Below, piece after piece: positions 33,447 to 43,884 of a stretch of DNA of 64,000 bases. The stretch is from Streptomyces hiroshimensis (GTDB taxonomy: Bacteria > Actinomycetota > Actinomycetes > Streptomycetales > Streptomycetaceae). The notes beneath the pieces were generated by a model. The model was not told where the DNA came from and ran no database searches. It was given only the letters and a program-made list of their open reading frames with translations. Positions within the stretch are counted from its first letter, which is position 1. Each line of letters opens with the position of its first letter. Where the stretch lies: NCBI RefSeq assembly GCF_014650335.1, contig NZ_BMUT01000007.1, forward strand, positions 253,864 through 317,863, in the 5' to 3' direction. The translations under genes and the position numbers were made by a program.

Positions 33447-35909
33447 GTGCTGATCGGGGAGCGGATCCGGGCCCTGCGCACGGAGCGCGGGTGGTCGCTG
33501 GCGCAGCTGTCGCAGCTCGTCAACTACAGCAAGAGCTATCTGAGCCGGGTCGAGAACGGCACCCGTGCGGTCTCCCCCGAGGTCGCCCGGCTGTGCGACC
33601 GCGTGATGGACACGGACGGCGAGCTGACGCGGCTGGTCACGGCGGCGGAAGCGTCCGCGCTGGGCTGCCGCGAGCCGGAGGCCCGGACGTCGGAGGCCCG
33701 GACGGCGGACGCTCGTACCGAGGAGGCCCGTACCGAGGAGGCGCGGGCGGCGGGGGGCCCCCGGCGTCCCGTCCCCGCGCAGCTGCCCGCCGCCGGGGAG
33801 ATGTGGGGCCGGGACGGCGAACTGGCCCGTGCGGAGGCGCTCCTCGCGCGGCACTCCGGGCCGACGGTGCTCGTGGTGGACGGGATGGGCGGCGCGGGCA
33901 AGACCACGTTCGCCGTCTCGCTGGCCCGGCGCCTGGGCCCGTCGTACCCCGACGGGGCGCTCTTCACCGACCTGCAGGCGCACGGCCCGGACGGCAGCCC
34001 GGCGGTGCCGGGCGACGTGGCCGCGGGGCTGCTGCGTGCTCTCGGGGCGGCGCCGGAGGACGTCGTCGTCGATCCGGCCGAGCGCGCGGCGCTGCTGCGG
34101 AGCGTCCTGGCGGAGCGCCGCGTGGTCATGGTTCTCGACGACGCGGACTCGGCCTTGCAGGTCGCGCCGCTGCTGCCCGGCACGGGCCACAGCCTCGTCC
34201 TGGTCACCAGCAGACGGCGGCTGACGGGCCTGAGCGTCCGGCACGACGCGATGCGCCTGAGCCTGGAGCCGCTGTCCGCCGACGAGGCCGTGCTGCTGCT
34301 GCGTCGGGCGCTCGACCGGCGCGCGGTGTCCCCGGCAGCGGTGCTTCCGGCTCCGCTGTCTCATGAGGCCGTGCCGGCCGGCTCCCCCGGCGGCGATGTC
34401 GTGCTGGCCGCCATCGCGCACCGCTGCGCGTACCTTCCGCTGGCGCTGCGCATAGCCGCCGAGCGGGTGGCCGACCGGGGGGAGGTCTTCGCCGCCGCGC
34501 TGGCCGAGGAGCTGGGCCGGGCGAGTTCGCGGCTGGACGCCCTGGCGGTGCCGGGAGAGGCCGAGACGGCGGTGCGCCCGGTGTTCGCCTGCTCGTACCG
34601 GACGCTGCCGGAGGAGCAGGCGCGGGCGTTCCGGCTGCTGGCACGTCACCCGGGCGTCGTGGCGGGAGTGGACGCCGTGGCGGCCCTGCTGGGCGAGCCG
34701 TCCGCCGTCGCGTCACGCCTGCTCGGCGAATTGCACGCCGCCCATCTGGTGGCGGAGGTCGCGCCCGGCCGGTACCGGATGCACGACCTGCTGCGGGAGT
34801 ACGCGGGGGAACGCGCCGAGGCCGAGGAGTCCCCGGAGATCCTGGCGGCCTGCACCGGGCGGGTGCTCGGCTGGTACCTGCACACCGCCGAGGCCGCTGC
34901 CGACCAGTTGCTCGGGCTCGGACGCCACCGCGTGCCGCTCGATCCGCTTTCCGAAGGGTGCCGCCCGCTGCGCTTCGCGTCCGTCACCGCGGCACTGGAG
35001 TGGTACGAGGAGGAGCGCGTGAACCTGCTGGCCTGTGCGCGGGCCGCCCGCGCGGCGGGCAGCGCGGTGGCCTGGCAACTGCCCCACGCGCTCTGGAGCT
35101 TCTCGTTCCTGCGCCACCACCATCACGATCAGCTGCAGGCCGGGCGCATCGCCCGCAGCGCCGTCGGCGCAGGCGCGGGGGCGCCGCTGGCCGAGGCGTG
35201 CGCGGAGCTGGTCCTGGCCAGCGCTCACGCGGGTCTTCGGCAGCATGCGACGGCGGACGGGCACTACCGCCGGTCGATCGAGCGGTTCGCCGCGGCGGGG
35301 GACCACACCGGCGAAGGGGGCGTGCTCCTGGGCTACGCCTTGTCCTGCATGCGGCAGGGCCGCGTCGCCGAGGCGAACGGGCACGTCGAGCGCGCCCTGG
35401 AGCTGTTCACGGCGGCCGGCAGCGGCTGGGGCACGGCGATGGCGCTCATCGGAGTGGGCGAGGCGCTCCTGGCGCAGGGCCGGCCGCGGGCGGCGCTCGC
35501 ACCGCTGTCCCGGGCGCGCGAGCTGCACCGCACGCACGGCTCGCTGTGGCTGCAGGCGTCGTCCTGGACGCTCACCGGGACCGCCTACCGGGAGCTGGGC
35601 GAGCACACGAGCGCGGAGGACTGCTACCGCGCTGCGCTGGAGCTCCACGGCCGCACCGGGATGCTCGCCGGCACCGCGCAGGCCCTGCACCAGCTCGGCA
35701 TCTGCCTGAGCCTGCAGGGCCGCGCGCAGCAGGCGCGGCGGGCCTGGCTGCGGGCATGGGCGATCTACGAAGCGCTGACGGATCCGCGCGAACAGGACGT
35801 CCGGCGCTCCCTCGCCGGGCTGGCGCCCTGCCGCGCGGCGGCGGGCGGCGACGGTCCGGGACAGCCTGCCCGCTCACGAGCCGGGCGCCCGGCACTTCCC
35901 GCCCCCTGA
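33447..35909 (+). CDS. HTH/NB-ARC/TPR transcriptional regulator
   Basis: 820 residues. XRE-type HTH at 5-60 ([20 protein letters not shown]), then an NB-ARC ATPase with Walker [13 protein letters not shown] near residue 150 and [11 protein letters not shown] as Walker B, and a C-terminal half of TPR-like helical repeats. This is the STAND/AfsR-like layout of cluster-situated activators that switch with ATP or ADP. GTG at 33447. A Glu-Ala repeat ([12 protein letters not shown]) lies in the linker. It is divergent from the deazapurine operon and likely activates it. Confidence 0.85.
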   Translation: MLIGERIRALRTERGWSLAQLSQLVNYSKSYLSRVENGTRAVSPEVARLCDRVMDTDGELTRLVTAAEASALGCREPEARTSEARTADARTEEARTEEARAAGGPRRPVPAQLPAAGEMWGRDGELARAEALLARHSGPTVLVVDGMGGAGKTTFAVSLARRLGPSYPDGALFTDLQAHGPDGSPAVPGDVAAGLLRALGAAPEDVVVDPAERAALLRSVLAERRVVMVLDDADSALQVAPLLPGTGHSLVLVTSRRRLTGLSVRHDAMRLSLEPLSADEAVLLLRRALDRRAVSPAAVLPAPLSHEAVPAGSPGGDVVLAAIAHRCAYLPLALRIAAERVADRGEVFAAALAEELGRASSRLDALAVPGEAETAVRPVFACSYRTLPEEQARAFRLLARHPGVVAGVDAVAALLGEPSAVASRLLGELHAAHLVAEVAPGRYRMHDLLREYAGERAEAEESPEILAACTGRVLGWYLHTAEAAADQLLGLGRHRVPLDPLSEGCRPLRFASVTAALEWYEEERVNLLACARAARAAGSAVAWQLPHALWSFSFLRHHHHDQLQAGRIARSAVGAGAGAPLAEACAELVLASAHAGLRQHATADGHYRRSIERFAAAGDHTGEGGVLLGYALSCMRQGRVAEANGHVERALELFTAAGSGWGTAMALIGVGEALLAQGRPRAALAPLSRARELHRTHGSLWLQASSWTLTGTAYRELGEHTSAEDCYRAALELHGRTGMLAGTAQALHQLGICLSLQGRAQQARRAWLRAWAIYEALTDPREQDVRRSLAGLAPCRAAAGGDGPGQPARSRAGRPALPAP

Positions 35910-36036
35910 GACGCCGGCCTCGCGCGGCTGGGCCCCGCGATCCGCGAGCGGCACACCAGCCCCGGGATTGGCTGACCGACACCAGCCGCCCGAAGGGCAC
36001 TGCGGCTCCTGCTGTGACAGAGCGGGCACCATGCAG

Positions 36037-36069
36037 GCAGGTGGGACGGCAACCGCCCAGCTCACCTGC
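36037..36069. repeat. inverted repeat upstream of HAD phosphatase
   Basis: GCAGGTG (36037-36043) and CACCTGC (36063-36069) flank a 19-base spacer, ending 27 bases before the HAD start. It could be an operator or a leader hairpin. Confidence 0.35.
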
Positions 36070-36096
36070 ATGTTCACGCCATGTACGCTCCCAGCC

Positions 36097-36753
36097 ATGC
36101 GATTTACGGCGAGTGCCCTTCTCTTCGACAGTGACGAAACGCTGGTCTCCTCCCTGCAGTCGGTCCAGCACGTCTGGAGCCGGTGGGTCGAGTCGTACGG
36201 CATGACGCTTGAAGAGGCCATGGCCCGCGTCGAGGTGCACGGCCGGCCGGCTGCCGAGATCGTCGCCGCTCTCCTGCCCGCCGAGAAGGTCGCCGAAGGG
36301 CTCCGGCGTCTGGTCGATGCCGAGGTGGCCGACGCGCTGGCCGGTGGCGTGACGCCCGTTCCCGGGGCGGCCGCATTGCTGGCGTCGCTGCCGGAGGACC
36401 GCTGGGCCGTGGTGACGTCCAGCAGCCGGCGTGTGGCCGAGACCCGCCTGGCCCAGGCGGGCATTCACCCCAAGTTCCTCATCACGTCGGACGACGACAT
36501 CACCCACTACAAGCCCCACCCCGAGCCGTTCCTGCTGGCGGCCGAGCGGCTCGGGGTCGACCCGTCCCGCTGCGTCGTCGTCGAGGACGCGCCTGCGGGT
36601 CTTGCGGCCGGACGGGCGGCCGGCATGGCGACCGTCGCCTTGACGACGACGCACCGCCCGGACCAGCTCCGGGCGGACGCCACGGTCGCCGACCTCACCG
36701 CCGTGTCCGCGCGGGTCGACGAGGCCGGAGACCTGGAGATCACCGTCGGCTGA
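36097..36753 (+). CDS. HAD-family sugar phosphatase/phosphoglucomutase-like
   Basis: 218 residues. HAD motif I is [10 protein letters not shown] (nucleophile first Asp), motif II VVTSSS, motif III Lys in HYKPHPEPF and motif [15 protein letters not shown] helical cap lies at about 20-85. It resembles beta-phosphoglucomutase/hexitol-phosphatase subfamily members; the usual DxDGT is here DSDET. ATG 36097 chosen because the protein then begins just before motif I. It converges on a GH65 gene, a family often linked to beta-phosphoglucomutase, so a disaccharide role is possible. Confidence 0.8.
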   Translation: MRFTASALLFDSDETLVSSLQSVQHVWSRWVESYGMTLEEAMARVEVHGRPAAEIVAALLPAEKVAEGLRRLVDAEVADALAGGVTPVPGAAALLASLPEDRWAVVTSSSRRVAETRLAQAGIHPKFLITSDDDITHYKPHPEPFLLAAERLGVDPSRCVVVEDAPAGLAAGRAAGMATVALTTTHRPDQLRADATVADLTAVSARVDEAGDLEITVG

Positions 36754-36786
36754 GCGGGCCGCTCGCCCCGGCCTTCCCCGGCCCGC
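36754..36786. terminator. hairpin between HAD and GH65 genes
   Basis: GCGGGCCG (36754-36761) pairs with CGGCCCGC (36779-36786) around a 17-base loop, directly after the HAD stop, in the 64-base convergent gap. It is followed by a GACTGCC tandem repeat. Confidence 0.5.
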
Positions 36787-36817
36787 CCGCCCAGCCGACT
36801 GCCGACTGCCGACCGCC

Positions 36818-39586
36818 TTATGAGACCGTCAGCTCGGCAATGCCCGTACGGGACTTGGCGGCGGCATCGCCGCGCACGACCACGCGTACGTACCGCGCAG
36901 ACTCCTGCTTGCCCGTGTGCGCGTCGGCGGCGGCGTCGCGCCAGTGCCGGCCGTCGGGAGAGATCCGGACATCGTACGAGGCCGGCGCCGGGCCGTTCCA
37001 GGTCGGGGTGACCTTGGTGACGGGTACGGGCTTGCCCAGGTCGGTCGTGAGGGTGCCGGTCGGCCCGTCCGGGACCCAGGCCGTGGACGTGTTGCCGTCG
37101 ACGGCGGCGGCCGCGTACATACCGGGTTCCTCGGAGGAGGCGGTGACGGGGGTGCACCGGGCCAGGTTGCCGGTGGGCGCGAGGTCGGGGCGGCGGGTCT
37201 TGAGAACGGCCGGGGCGCCCTTGGTGAGGATCTGTTCGCCCTGCGGGGTGTCGAGGGTCATGGGCGCGCCGTCGGTGAGCCGCACGGTGGTCTCGTGGGC
37301 GCCGAGCTCGATGTCGTACGTGCGGCCCTGCCAGCGCAGGCCGCGCAGGGTGACGCCGCGGCCGAGCTGCGGGGGCAGCATCGGGTCGAGGCGGAGCCGG
37401 TCCTCGCGCATCCGCATGCCGGTCAGGCCGTTGGTGAAGGTCTGCAGGAAACCGCCCTTGCCGGTGAGGAAGTCGTGCGCGGGCGAGCCGGCCAGCGGGT
37501 CCTCGGCGCCCGCCTTGGCGCCGCGGGCCTCCGAGAACTGCGCGAAGGGGCCGCGGACGAACGGCCTGATGGAGCGCTGCAGGTAGGTGTACGTCGAGCA
37601 GCCGGGCTCGCCCGTGCCCGCCGCGGCGATGGCGTGGACCGAGTCCGTCATGGCGGGGCCGTCGGGGTCGGTCCGCTGGGCGTAGTAGTCGAGGGTGCTC
37701 GCCGCGGCGCCCTCGGGCATCGGCCACTCCAGGGGGTACATCAGCAGCACCGTGTCGGCCTGCTTGATCTTGCTGCCGCTGTAGCCGTCGTACTGCAGGA
37801 AGACCTTGCGCTGCGCGTCGTAAGGGATCCGGATCCGGTCGGCGATCGCCGTCCACTCCTCCGGGGCGCGCTCGCCGAGCAGTTGCGCGACGCGGGTGGC
37901 GTGGCGCAGCGCGGTGACGGCTCCGGCGTTGGTGAACACCGCATCGTCGACGCCGTTGCTGTACTCGTCGGGGCCGGCGGTGTCCTTGATGGAGTAGCTG
38001 CCGTCGGTGTTGCGGGTGACGCGCCCGGCCCAGAACTCGGCGATGCCCTTCATGACCGGCCAGCCGCGCTCGCGCAGCCAGCCGGTGTCACCGGTGGCGA
38101 GGTAGTACTGCCAGGTGGCGAGGGAGATGTCCGACTGGAGGTGGATCTGGGTGCGGCAGTGGGGCGGGTCCACACTGTGGCACTCCTGGGCGAGGTCGCC
38201 CTTGCTGCCGCTGTTCCAGGGGTAGAAGAGCCCCTGGTAGCCGAGCTTGCGGGCGTTCTCGCGGGCTCCCGGGATGGTCCGGTAGCGGTAGTCGACGACG
38301 GTCTTGGCGAGTTCGGGCGAGGCGGCCAGCAGGGCCGGGTACATCCAGGTCTCGGCGTCCCAGAACACCAGGCCCGCGTAGTTGTCGCTGGTCAGCCCGG
38401 CCGGGGCGATGCTGTTGGCGGCGCCCTCCCGTGTGCTGGACAGCAGCCCGTACCGTGCGGAGCGCACCCATGCCTGCAGGTCGCGCTGCCCCGGCACCTC
38501 GATGTCGGCGCGCCACAGCCGGGCCCATGCGGCGGAGTGGGCGCTCAGCAGGCCGTCCCATCCGCGCCGGGCGGCGCGCAGCGAAGCGGCCGTGGCGTCC
38601 TGGCGGGGCGAGCGCGAGGTCAGGGCGGTGTCGACGCCCACGTACTTGGTGAGCTCGTACGCGTGGCCCTCGCGGACGGGGAAGGTGAGCGACTGCTGTG
38701 CGCTCAGGTCCTTGGCCGCATCCGCCGGGCGGGCCTTGGCCGTGCGCACGCCCTGTCCGGCGCGCAGGGTGGAGGCGACGGCGCCGTCGGTGTCCGTGCC
38801 GTCGGTACGGAAGGCCACGTCCATGGTCCGGCCGTCGCGGCCTGCGGCTGTGGCTGTGGTGCGGTCGCCGCCGCCGGTCTGCCGGATGCGCCGGGCGCCG
38901 CGCCCGTCGAGCAGGTCGGTGACGGTGGCCTCGCCGCTCCAGCGCGGCGTCATGCTCAGCCGGACGGCGCCCGCGTGCGGGTCGTTGCGGTCGGCCAGTA
39001 CGTCGTAGACCAGGTCGGTCTTCCGCCCGTCGGCGGCGGTCCAGGTCAGGGAGGTCCGGACGATGCCGCAGTGCAGGAAGAGGGTCTGACGGTAGCCGGA
39101 GATACGACCCGGCTTCGTCGAAGAGTTGAAGGTATCGGCGTGTTGGCCGCCGGTGCCGACGGTGAGCCCGGTCCAGGTGGGCAGGGCCGCGACGGCCTGC
39201 CGGTCCCCGGCGGTCTGCGGGTTGTGCGCGTAGAGCCCGGAGACGAACGAGCCGTCGTAACTCGGGGTGAAGAGCGGCCAGCCGGTCTTGGCGCTGCTGT
39301 CGGTGTAGCCGGTGCCGTTGGGCGCCACGCGCTGCCCCAAGTAGCCGTTGCCCACGTAGGCGTGGTGGGTGTCGTCGGGGTCGATGCGGCTGGTCCCGAG
39401 AGTCCAGCCGTCATCCGTCCGGCAACTGCCGGACGGCGGGGCGACGGAGGCGGGGGGACGGTCGGCGGTGGGGGGTGGTGGTGCTGGCGCGGCGGCCGCG
39501 GGCGGCACCGAGGCAACGAGCACGCCTGCGAGCAGCCATGCGGACAGGCGGACGGGGCGCGGCCGCGCGTCGGGAGAGTACGTCAT
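36818..39586 (-). CDS. secreted GH65 glycosidase (trehalase/kojibiose-type) with C-terminal F5/8-type domain
   Basis: 922 residues. Signal peptide (LSAWLLAGVLVASVPPAAAA). The GH65 core (about 50-760) begins HHAYVGNGYLGQRV and holds DAETWMYP and KDTAGPDEYSNGVDDA; the Glu in GPDEY is the family's catalytic acid. The C-terminal ~150 residues (NLARCTPVTASSEEPGMYAA, TLTTDLGKPVPVTKV, YDVRISPDG) form a discoidin-type carbohydrate-binding module. Being secreted, it is more likely a hydrolase (acid trehalase or kojibiose hydrolase) than an intracellular phosphorylase. ATG at 39586. Confidence 0.85.
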   Translation of the reverse strand: MTYSPDARPRPVRLSAWLLAGVLVASVPPAAAAPAPPPPTADRPPASVAPPSGSCRTDDGWTLGTSRIDPDDTHHAYVGNGYLGQRVAPNGTGYTDSSAKTGWPLFTPSYDGSFVSGLYAHNPQTAGDRQAVAALPTWTGLTVGTGGQHADTFNSSTKPGRISGYRQTLFLHCGIVRTSLTWTAADGRKTDLVYDVLADRNDPHAGAVRLSMTPRWSGEATVTDLLDGRGARRIRQTGGGDRTTATAAGRDGRTMDVAFRTDGTDTDGAVASTLRAGQGVRTAKARPADAAKDLSAQQSLTFPVREGHAYELTKYVGVDTALTSRSPRQDATAASLRAARRGWDGLLSAHSAAWARLWRADIEVPGQRDLQAWVRSARYGLLSSTREGAANSIAPAGLTSDNYAGLVFWDAETWMYPALLAASPELAKTVVDYRYRTIPGARENARKLGYQGLFYPWNSGSKGDLAQECHSVDPPHCRTQIHLQSDISLATWQYYLATGDTGWLRERGWPVMKGIAEFWAGRVTRNTDGSYSIKDTAGPDEYSNGVDDAVFTNAGAVTALRHATRVAQLLGERAPEEWTAIADRIRIPYDAQRKVFLQYDGYSGSKIKQADTVLLMYPLEWPMPEGAAASTLDYYAQRTDPDGPAMTDSVHAIAAAGTGEPGCSTYTYLQRSIRPFVRGPFAQFSEARGAKAGAEDPLAGSPAHDFLTGKGGFLQTFTNGLTGMRMREDRLRLDPMLPPQLGRGVTLRGLRWQGRTYDIELGAHETTVRLTDGAPMTLDTPQGEQILTKGAPAVLKTRRPDLAPTGNLARCTPVTASSEEPGMYAAAAVDGNTSTAWVPDGPTGTLTTDLGKPVPVTKVTPTWNGPAPASYDVRISPDGRHWRDAAADAHTGKQESARYVRVVVRGDAAAKSRTGIAELTVS

Positions 39587-39794
39587 TGGTCTCCGTCGTC
39601 TTGTTCTCCGGCGAGAGTCCCGAGACCATAATTTTCATGAACGATAAACGTCAATACCCTCGGTAACTCATAAGGTTCTTGAAGGCGAGGCGATGCCCGA
39701 CCCTACCAACAGCTCGATCCTGGCCCGGGCGACGGCGGCCCGCTCGGTGAGCTGCGCCATCAGGGTCCCGGTGTCGACGTGGTCGAGGGCCTGT

Positions 39795-41405
39795 TCACCG
39801 AGGACGCCCGCCGTGCTCCACGGGCAGGCGGTACTCCGCGCCGGCCTCCGGGATGCGGGCGCCCGTGGCCCGCAAGTGGCCGACCCGCGTCTGGTGGGCG
39901 GCTCCGCGCATCAGATGCTCCGCGACCACCGCGGCCTCGCGGCGGGCAGGCTCCGCCAGGGCCGTGCCGGCGGTCCAGACGTTGAACGCCCCCATCGCCG
40001 GGCCGCACCAGATCTGCCGGTCCCCCGCGCGCTCCGGTGCTCCGGTGACGGCCCACCGGGAGGTCATACCGAGGTACCAGCGGAACACCATGGCCATGCG
40101 GTACTTCGGATCGCGCTCGGCCCGGGCCAGCCAGTCCGGATGGTGTTCCTTCAGGTACGCGGCCGTGTCCGCCCACGTCCGGTCCAGCGACCGGTGCAGC
40201 ACGCGCTCCTCCAGACGCCTGCGCTCGGTGTCCGGCAGCTCGTCGAGGCCGCCGTGCTCGTGGTAGAGGCGGTACAGCAGCCCGGCCCGGGCGGGAAACA
40301 TCGTGCCGCGCCCGAGCACCTGCACCTGGATGCCCTGCTCGAACATGTCGGCGGCCGGTGCCATCACGCAGTCGGCGATCCCGGCCTCCGCCAGCAGCCC
40401 CTTGACCGCCGCCGACGTGTCCGCCTCCACTGCGGCCTGGTTCACCGAGCCGGTGACCACGTAGTCGGCGCCCAGCGCGAAGGCCGCCGCCACCGCGTGC
40501 GGCGAGCCGATGCCGCCCGCCGCCCCCAGATGCACCGGCGGCAGCGCGTCGCCGTACTCTCGCGCGACCCGCGCCCGCACCCGTGCCAGCGCGGGCAGCA
40601 GCACCGTCAGCGGCCTGCGGTCGGTGTGACCTCCCGAGTCGGACTCGGCCGTGACGGCGTCGGCCACCGGCACCGAACGGGCCAGCTCCGCCTGCTCGGT
40701 GGTCACCCGGCCCTGGTCCCGCAGCGCGCGCACCAGCGCCTCCGGCGCCGGCCGCAGGAACATCTCCGCCGTCTCCTCCCGGGAGACCTTGCCGATGACG
40801 CGGTGCTCCGCGCACACCCCGCCCGTCCGGTCGCGCCGCAGCCCGGTGAGGCGGTATCGCACCAGCTCCGGCGTGAGCCGGACGAACGCCGACGCCTCCA
40901 CGCACCGCACCCGGTGCCGCAGGCACAGGTCCACCACGATCCGTTCCAGGTGCGGCGCCGCCGGGCTGTGGATGAGGTTGCACGCGTACGGGCCGTCGCC
41001 CGGCTCCCGGGCCAGCTCGCCCAGCGCCGCGTCGATCCGCCCCTCCGGCAGCCCCGCCGAGCCGAACGCCGCGAGGGCGCCGGCCCGGGACAGGGCGGCC
41101 ACCAGGCGCGTACCGGCGATGCCGCCGGCCATGGCCCCCGCCATGTAGGGCAGGCGCAGGCCGTGCCGGTGCAGGAAGCCGGGCGAACCGAGCCGCTCGG
41201 GCGGCATCGCCCCCGCGGTGGCCAGCACCTCCGCTCCCCGCGGCGGCACCTGGCACATGCCCACCCGGCCGCCGCTGCGCACCAGGTGGCAGGGGACCTC
41301 CAGCGACGACAGCACCCGGTACACGCCCTCGGGATCGCTGTACACACCTTCGGGGGCGCCGGGCACGCTCCCGGGGGCGCCGGGCACGGCAGTCGTGCGG
41401 TCCAT
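39795..41405 (-). CDS. PfaD-like enoyl reductase (nitropropane-dioxygenase fold)
   Basis: 536 residues. After a Pro/Gly-rich N-terminus, a flavin TIM barrel follows: LPYMAGAMAGGIAGTRLV, AAGGIGSPHAVAAAFALGADYVVTGSVNQAA, and the PfaD-specific C-terminal part with MFPARAGLLYRLY, RDPKYRMAMVFRWYLGM and GPAMGAFNVW. In PUFA synthases PfaD is the FMN enoyl reductase acting in trans. Start overlaps the previous stop by one base. It ends YRLPVEHGGRPR, a plausible family terminus, but coding-like sequence continues in the next frame (see findings). Confidence 0.87.
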   Translation of the reverse strand: MDRTTAVPGAPGSVPGAPEGVYSDPEGVYRVLSSLEVPCHLVRSGGRVGMCQVPPRGAEVLATAGAMPPERLGSPGFLHRHGLRLPYMAGAMAGGIAGTRLVAALSRAGALAAFGSAGLPEGRIDAALGELAREPGDGPYACNLIHSPAAPHLERIVVDLCLRHRVRCVEASAFVRLTPELVRYRLTGLRRDRTGGVCAEHRVIGKVSREETAEMFLRPAPEALVRALRDQGRVTTEQAELARSVPVADAVTAESDSGGHTDRRPLTVLLPALARVRARVAREYGDALPPVHLGAAGGIGSPHAVAAAFALGADYVVTGSVNQAAVEADTSAAVKGLLAEAGIADCVMAPAADMFEQGIQVQVLGRGTMFPARAGLLYRLYHEHGGLDELPDTERRRLEERVLHRSLDRTWADTAAYLKEHHPDWLARAERDPKYRMAMVFRWYLGMTSRWAVTGAPERAGDRQIWCGPAMGAFNVWTAGTALAEPARREAAVVAEHLMRGAAHQTRVGHLRATGARIPEAGAEYRLPVEHGGRPR

Positions 41406-43873
41406 CAGGCGCTGCCCTTCCGGCCCGTCGGCTGCGCCGGCCGGTTGCCGAGGACGATGTTCCGTACGTGGTAGATCCGCAGGTCGTCGCGCCACACGCT
41501 GCCGTCCGCCCGGATCAGCAGCCGGTCCCGCTTCCGGGTCACCTTGCGGATGTGCACCTCGCCGCGGACCTGCCGGTGCTCGCGCAGGATCTGCGCACCG
41601 TAGGTCCAGGCGAGCTCCTCGCCGGTGACCAGGCCGAGCTCCGGGCCGGGCAGGCCGTCGGTGAGCCCGGTGTGGAGGGCGAACGCCTGCACCAGCTGGA
41701 ACAGCATCTGCACGCCGGCCGAGCCGGGCATCACCGGGTCGCGGAAGAAGTGGTGGTCGAAGTACCAGTCGTCGGCGCGCACCGGCTTGGTGCACAGCAC
41801 GTACCCCGCTCCGTGTTCGCCGCCGTCCGGGACGAGCACCAGGTCCTCCAGCAGTGCCAGCCGTCCGGTGCCCAGCCGCGCGTCGCCCCGCGCGTCCAGC
41901 CTGCGCAGCCCGTCCGGCGGCGCGCCCTGCCGGTCCAGCCACGGGGGGACGCAGCGGCCGTTGTCCATGCCCTGCTGGAGGTCCAGCACTGCCTGGGTGA
42001 GGTAGCCGTGCAGAGCTTCGCCCTTGTAGAACGGCTCGCCGACCGTGCTCAGTTCGAAGCGGTAGCGGTGCAGCGTCGCGCCCGGCAGGTCGGTGACCGA
42101 CAGCACGGTGATGCGCTGGGTGACGGTCGTGCCGCGGGGGTCGGCGTCGCGCAGCAGCGTGCCCTTCCCGTTGAGGTTGCGGCACACGTAGGGCTCGTCG
42201 GGGTGCTGGAGGGCCACGTCCAGGGCCAGGGCGCTCAGCAGGCCCGCCGGCTGCAGCGAGATCTCCATCAGGGCCAGGGCCGGCACCGATCGCGCGCCGT
42301 TCTCCCGGCAGTACCAGGGGTCGGGCGGCATGTCGTACTCGGTGACGCCGCACGCGCCCGTCCTGTCCGCCGCCGTTCCCTTCTTGACGTCCACCCCGCG
42401 GTCGATCATCAGGAAGTCGCCCCGGGGCAGGCGAGGGCGTACCGGGCACAGCGAGGCGTCGTACTTCCCGCTCGTGGCGGCCAGCTGCGCCACGTCCCCC
42501 TCGGACGCGTGTGCCATGTGCAGTTCGGTGGAGTACGCCGGGCTGCCGCCGGAGGTCAGCCGGATGCCCGCATCGCCGACGTGGAGCCAGGGGTCGAGCT
42601 CGGGCCTGCCGTACAGCGCCACGCCCACGTCCCGCAGCCGGGCCACCACCTCTCCGTCCGCGGCCGTGACCTCCGCGTCGGCGGTGACGAAGGGGCGCGG
42701 GATCCAGCCCGTTCCGCTGACCTCCACGCGCAGCGTCAACGGGCCGGCGGCCGGGCCGATCAGCTCCACGTGGGCCGTGGCGTCCGGCAGGGGTACCGCG
42801 TGCGCTCCCGGCAGGCACAGGTGGACGCCTCGGTGGAAGAGGAACACCCGCAGGGTTTCGGTGACGGCACCCAGCAGGAAGGGCCAGGAGTCCCCGTCGG
42901 CAGCCGGGCGGGTGGTGGCGGTCAGCGATCCCTGCTTCCAGTGCCCGCCGCGCGGCGCGATCCCGCTGACCTCCTCCAGCAGCCGCTCGGGCCACTGTTC
43001 GGGCCGGAGTTCCGGCGCCACGTGCTGCTGGCCGAAGGCGCTGCCGAGGACCGCCGCCCCCTCACCGCGCGCCAGTGCGTCGAGGTCGCCGGCCGACAGC
43101 CGGTCGACGGACGTACGGGCCGGGGGCTTGAACTCCCGCGGGTAGCGGGCGGTGCAGGGCCGGTCCGACGGGCTGCCGCTCGCCGGGCCGGCGGACACGG
43201 TCAGGAGCCTGCGGTCCTCCTCGTCGTGCACGTCGCAGTGCGCCGGGCCGCCGGTCCCGCCGGTCCCGCCGGGGTGGTACGACGTGCGCAGGGGCACCGG
43301 CACCGGCCCGGAGGGCGGCAGCCTGTGCCATGTGACCTCCACGTGCCCGGACGTCGAGGGCCCGGTCCCGCGCAGCCGCGCGGCCGCCGCGTGCACGACG
43401 GCAGCCGGGCCGCCGAGGCGGGACCAGTCAGAGGGGGACGGGGTGAGGGCGGCTCCGCGAGACGGAGGCGCGGGCTCCGAATCCCGTGCCCTGCCCTTCG
43501 CGTTGGCCGACCAGTCCGCCTTCAGGTTGCTCAGGGCGCGGCCGAAGTCCAGGCCGCCGGGGACTTGTGACGGCGGCGGCGCAGGGCGATCCGGTACCTG
43601 CCGGGGCGCCGCAGGCGGAGAGGCCGGAGAGGTCACGCGCCGCATCTGCCAGGCGCTGATCGCCCGGTGGGCTTCCACGACGGCCGCGTGCGCCCGCTGC
43701 ACCTGCTGCGCCATGCCGACGGCGAGGGCGTCCGGGTCCGCGAAGCCGCCGCGGACCCGCCCGTCCGGTTCGGGTGCCTCCGTACCCGGGGACGGAGGCG
43801 CGGCAGGGGCGACGGTGGCGACGGGCTCGGGCACGCGGCCCACCGGCGTGCCCTCGAAGCCGAGTTCGTCCAT
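41405..43873 (-). CDS. PfaC-like dehydratase protein lacking KS-CLF
   Basis: 822 residues. The first ~270 are low-complexity and helical linkers (AVGMAQQVQRAHAAVVEAHRAI). Two FabA-type hot-dog regions follow, about 280-560 and 570-800. The second has the full dehydratase site DDWYFDHHFFRDPVMPGSAG with the catalytic His; the first equivalent (DPWYCRENGARSVPALALME) lacks that His. In PUFA synthases PfaC is KS-CLF-DH-DH; here both KS and CLF are missing. ATG 43873, 11 bases after the PfaA-like stop. Confidence 0.8.
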   Translation of the reverse strand: MDELGFEGTPVGRVPEPVATVAPAAPPSPGTEAPEPDGRVRGGFADPDALAVGMAQQVQRAHAAVVEAHRAISAWQMRRVTSPASPPAAPRQVPDRPAPPPSQVPGGLDFGRALSNLKADWSANAKGRARDSEPAPPSRGAALTPSPSDWSRLGGPAAVVHAAAARLRGTGPSTSGHVEVTWHRLPPSGPVPVPLRTSYHPGGTGGTGGPAHCDVHDEEDRRLLTVSAGPASGSPSDRPCTARYPREFKPPARTSVDRLSAGDLDALARGEGAAVLGSAFGQQHVAPELRPEQWPERLLEEVSGIAPRGGHWKQGSLTATTRPAADGDSWPFLLGAVTETLRVFLFHRGVHLCLPGAHAVPLPDATAHVELIGPAAGPLTLRVEVSGTGWIPRPFVTADAEVTAADGEVVARLRDVGVALYGRPELDPWLHVGDAGIRLTSGGSPAYSTELHMAHASEGDVAQLAATSGKYDASLCPVRPRLPRGDFLMIDRGVDVKKGTAADRTGACGVTEYDMPPDPWYCRENGARSVPALALMEISLQPAGLLSALALDVALQHPDEPYVCRNLNGKGTLLRDADPRGTTVTQRITVLSVTDLPGATLHRYRFELSTVGEPFYKGEALHGYLTQAVLDLQQGMDNGRCVPPWLDRQGAPPDGLRRLDARGDARLGTGRLALLEDLVLVPDGGEHGAGYVLCTKPVRADDWYFDHHFFRDPVMPGSAGVQMLFQLVQAFALHTGLTDGLPGPELGLVTGEELAWTYGAQILREHRQVRGEVHIRKVTRKRDRLLIRADGSVWRDDLRIYHVRNIVLGNRPAQPTGRKGSA

Positions 43874-43884
43874 GACAGCCGCCC

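Noticed and set aside
36917-43570. Long + strand frames opposite GH65 and the PUFA-like genes
   Set aside because: Same antisense shadow effect; the minus-strand proteins have clear catalytic motifs.
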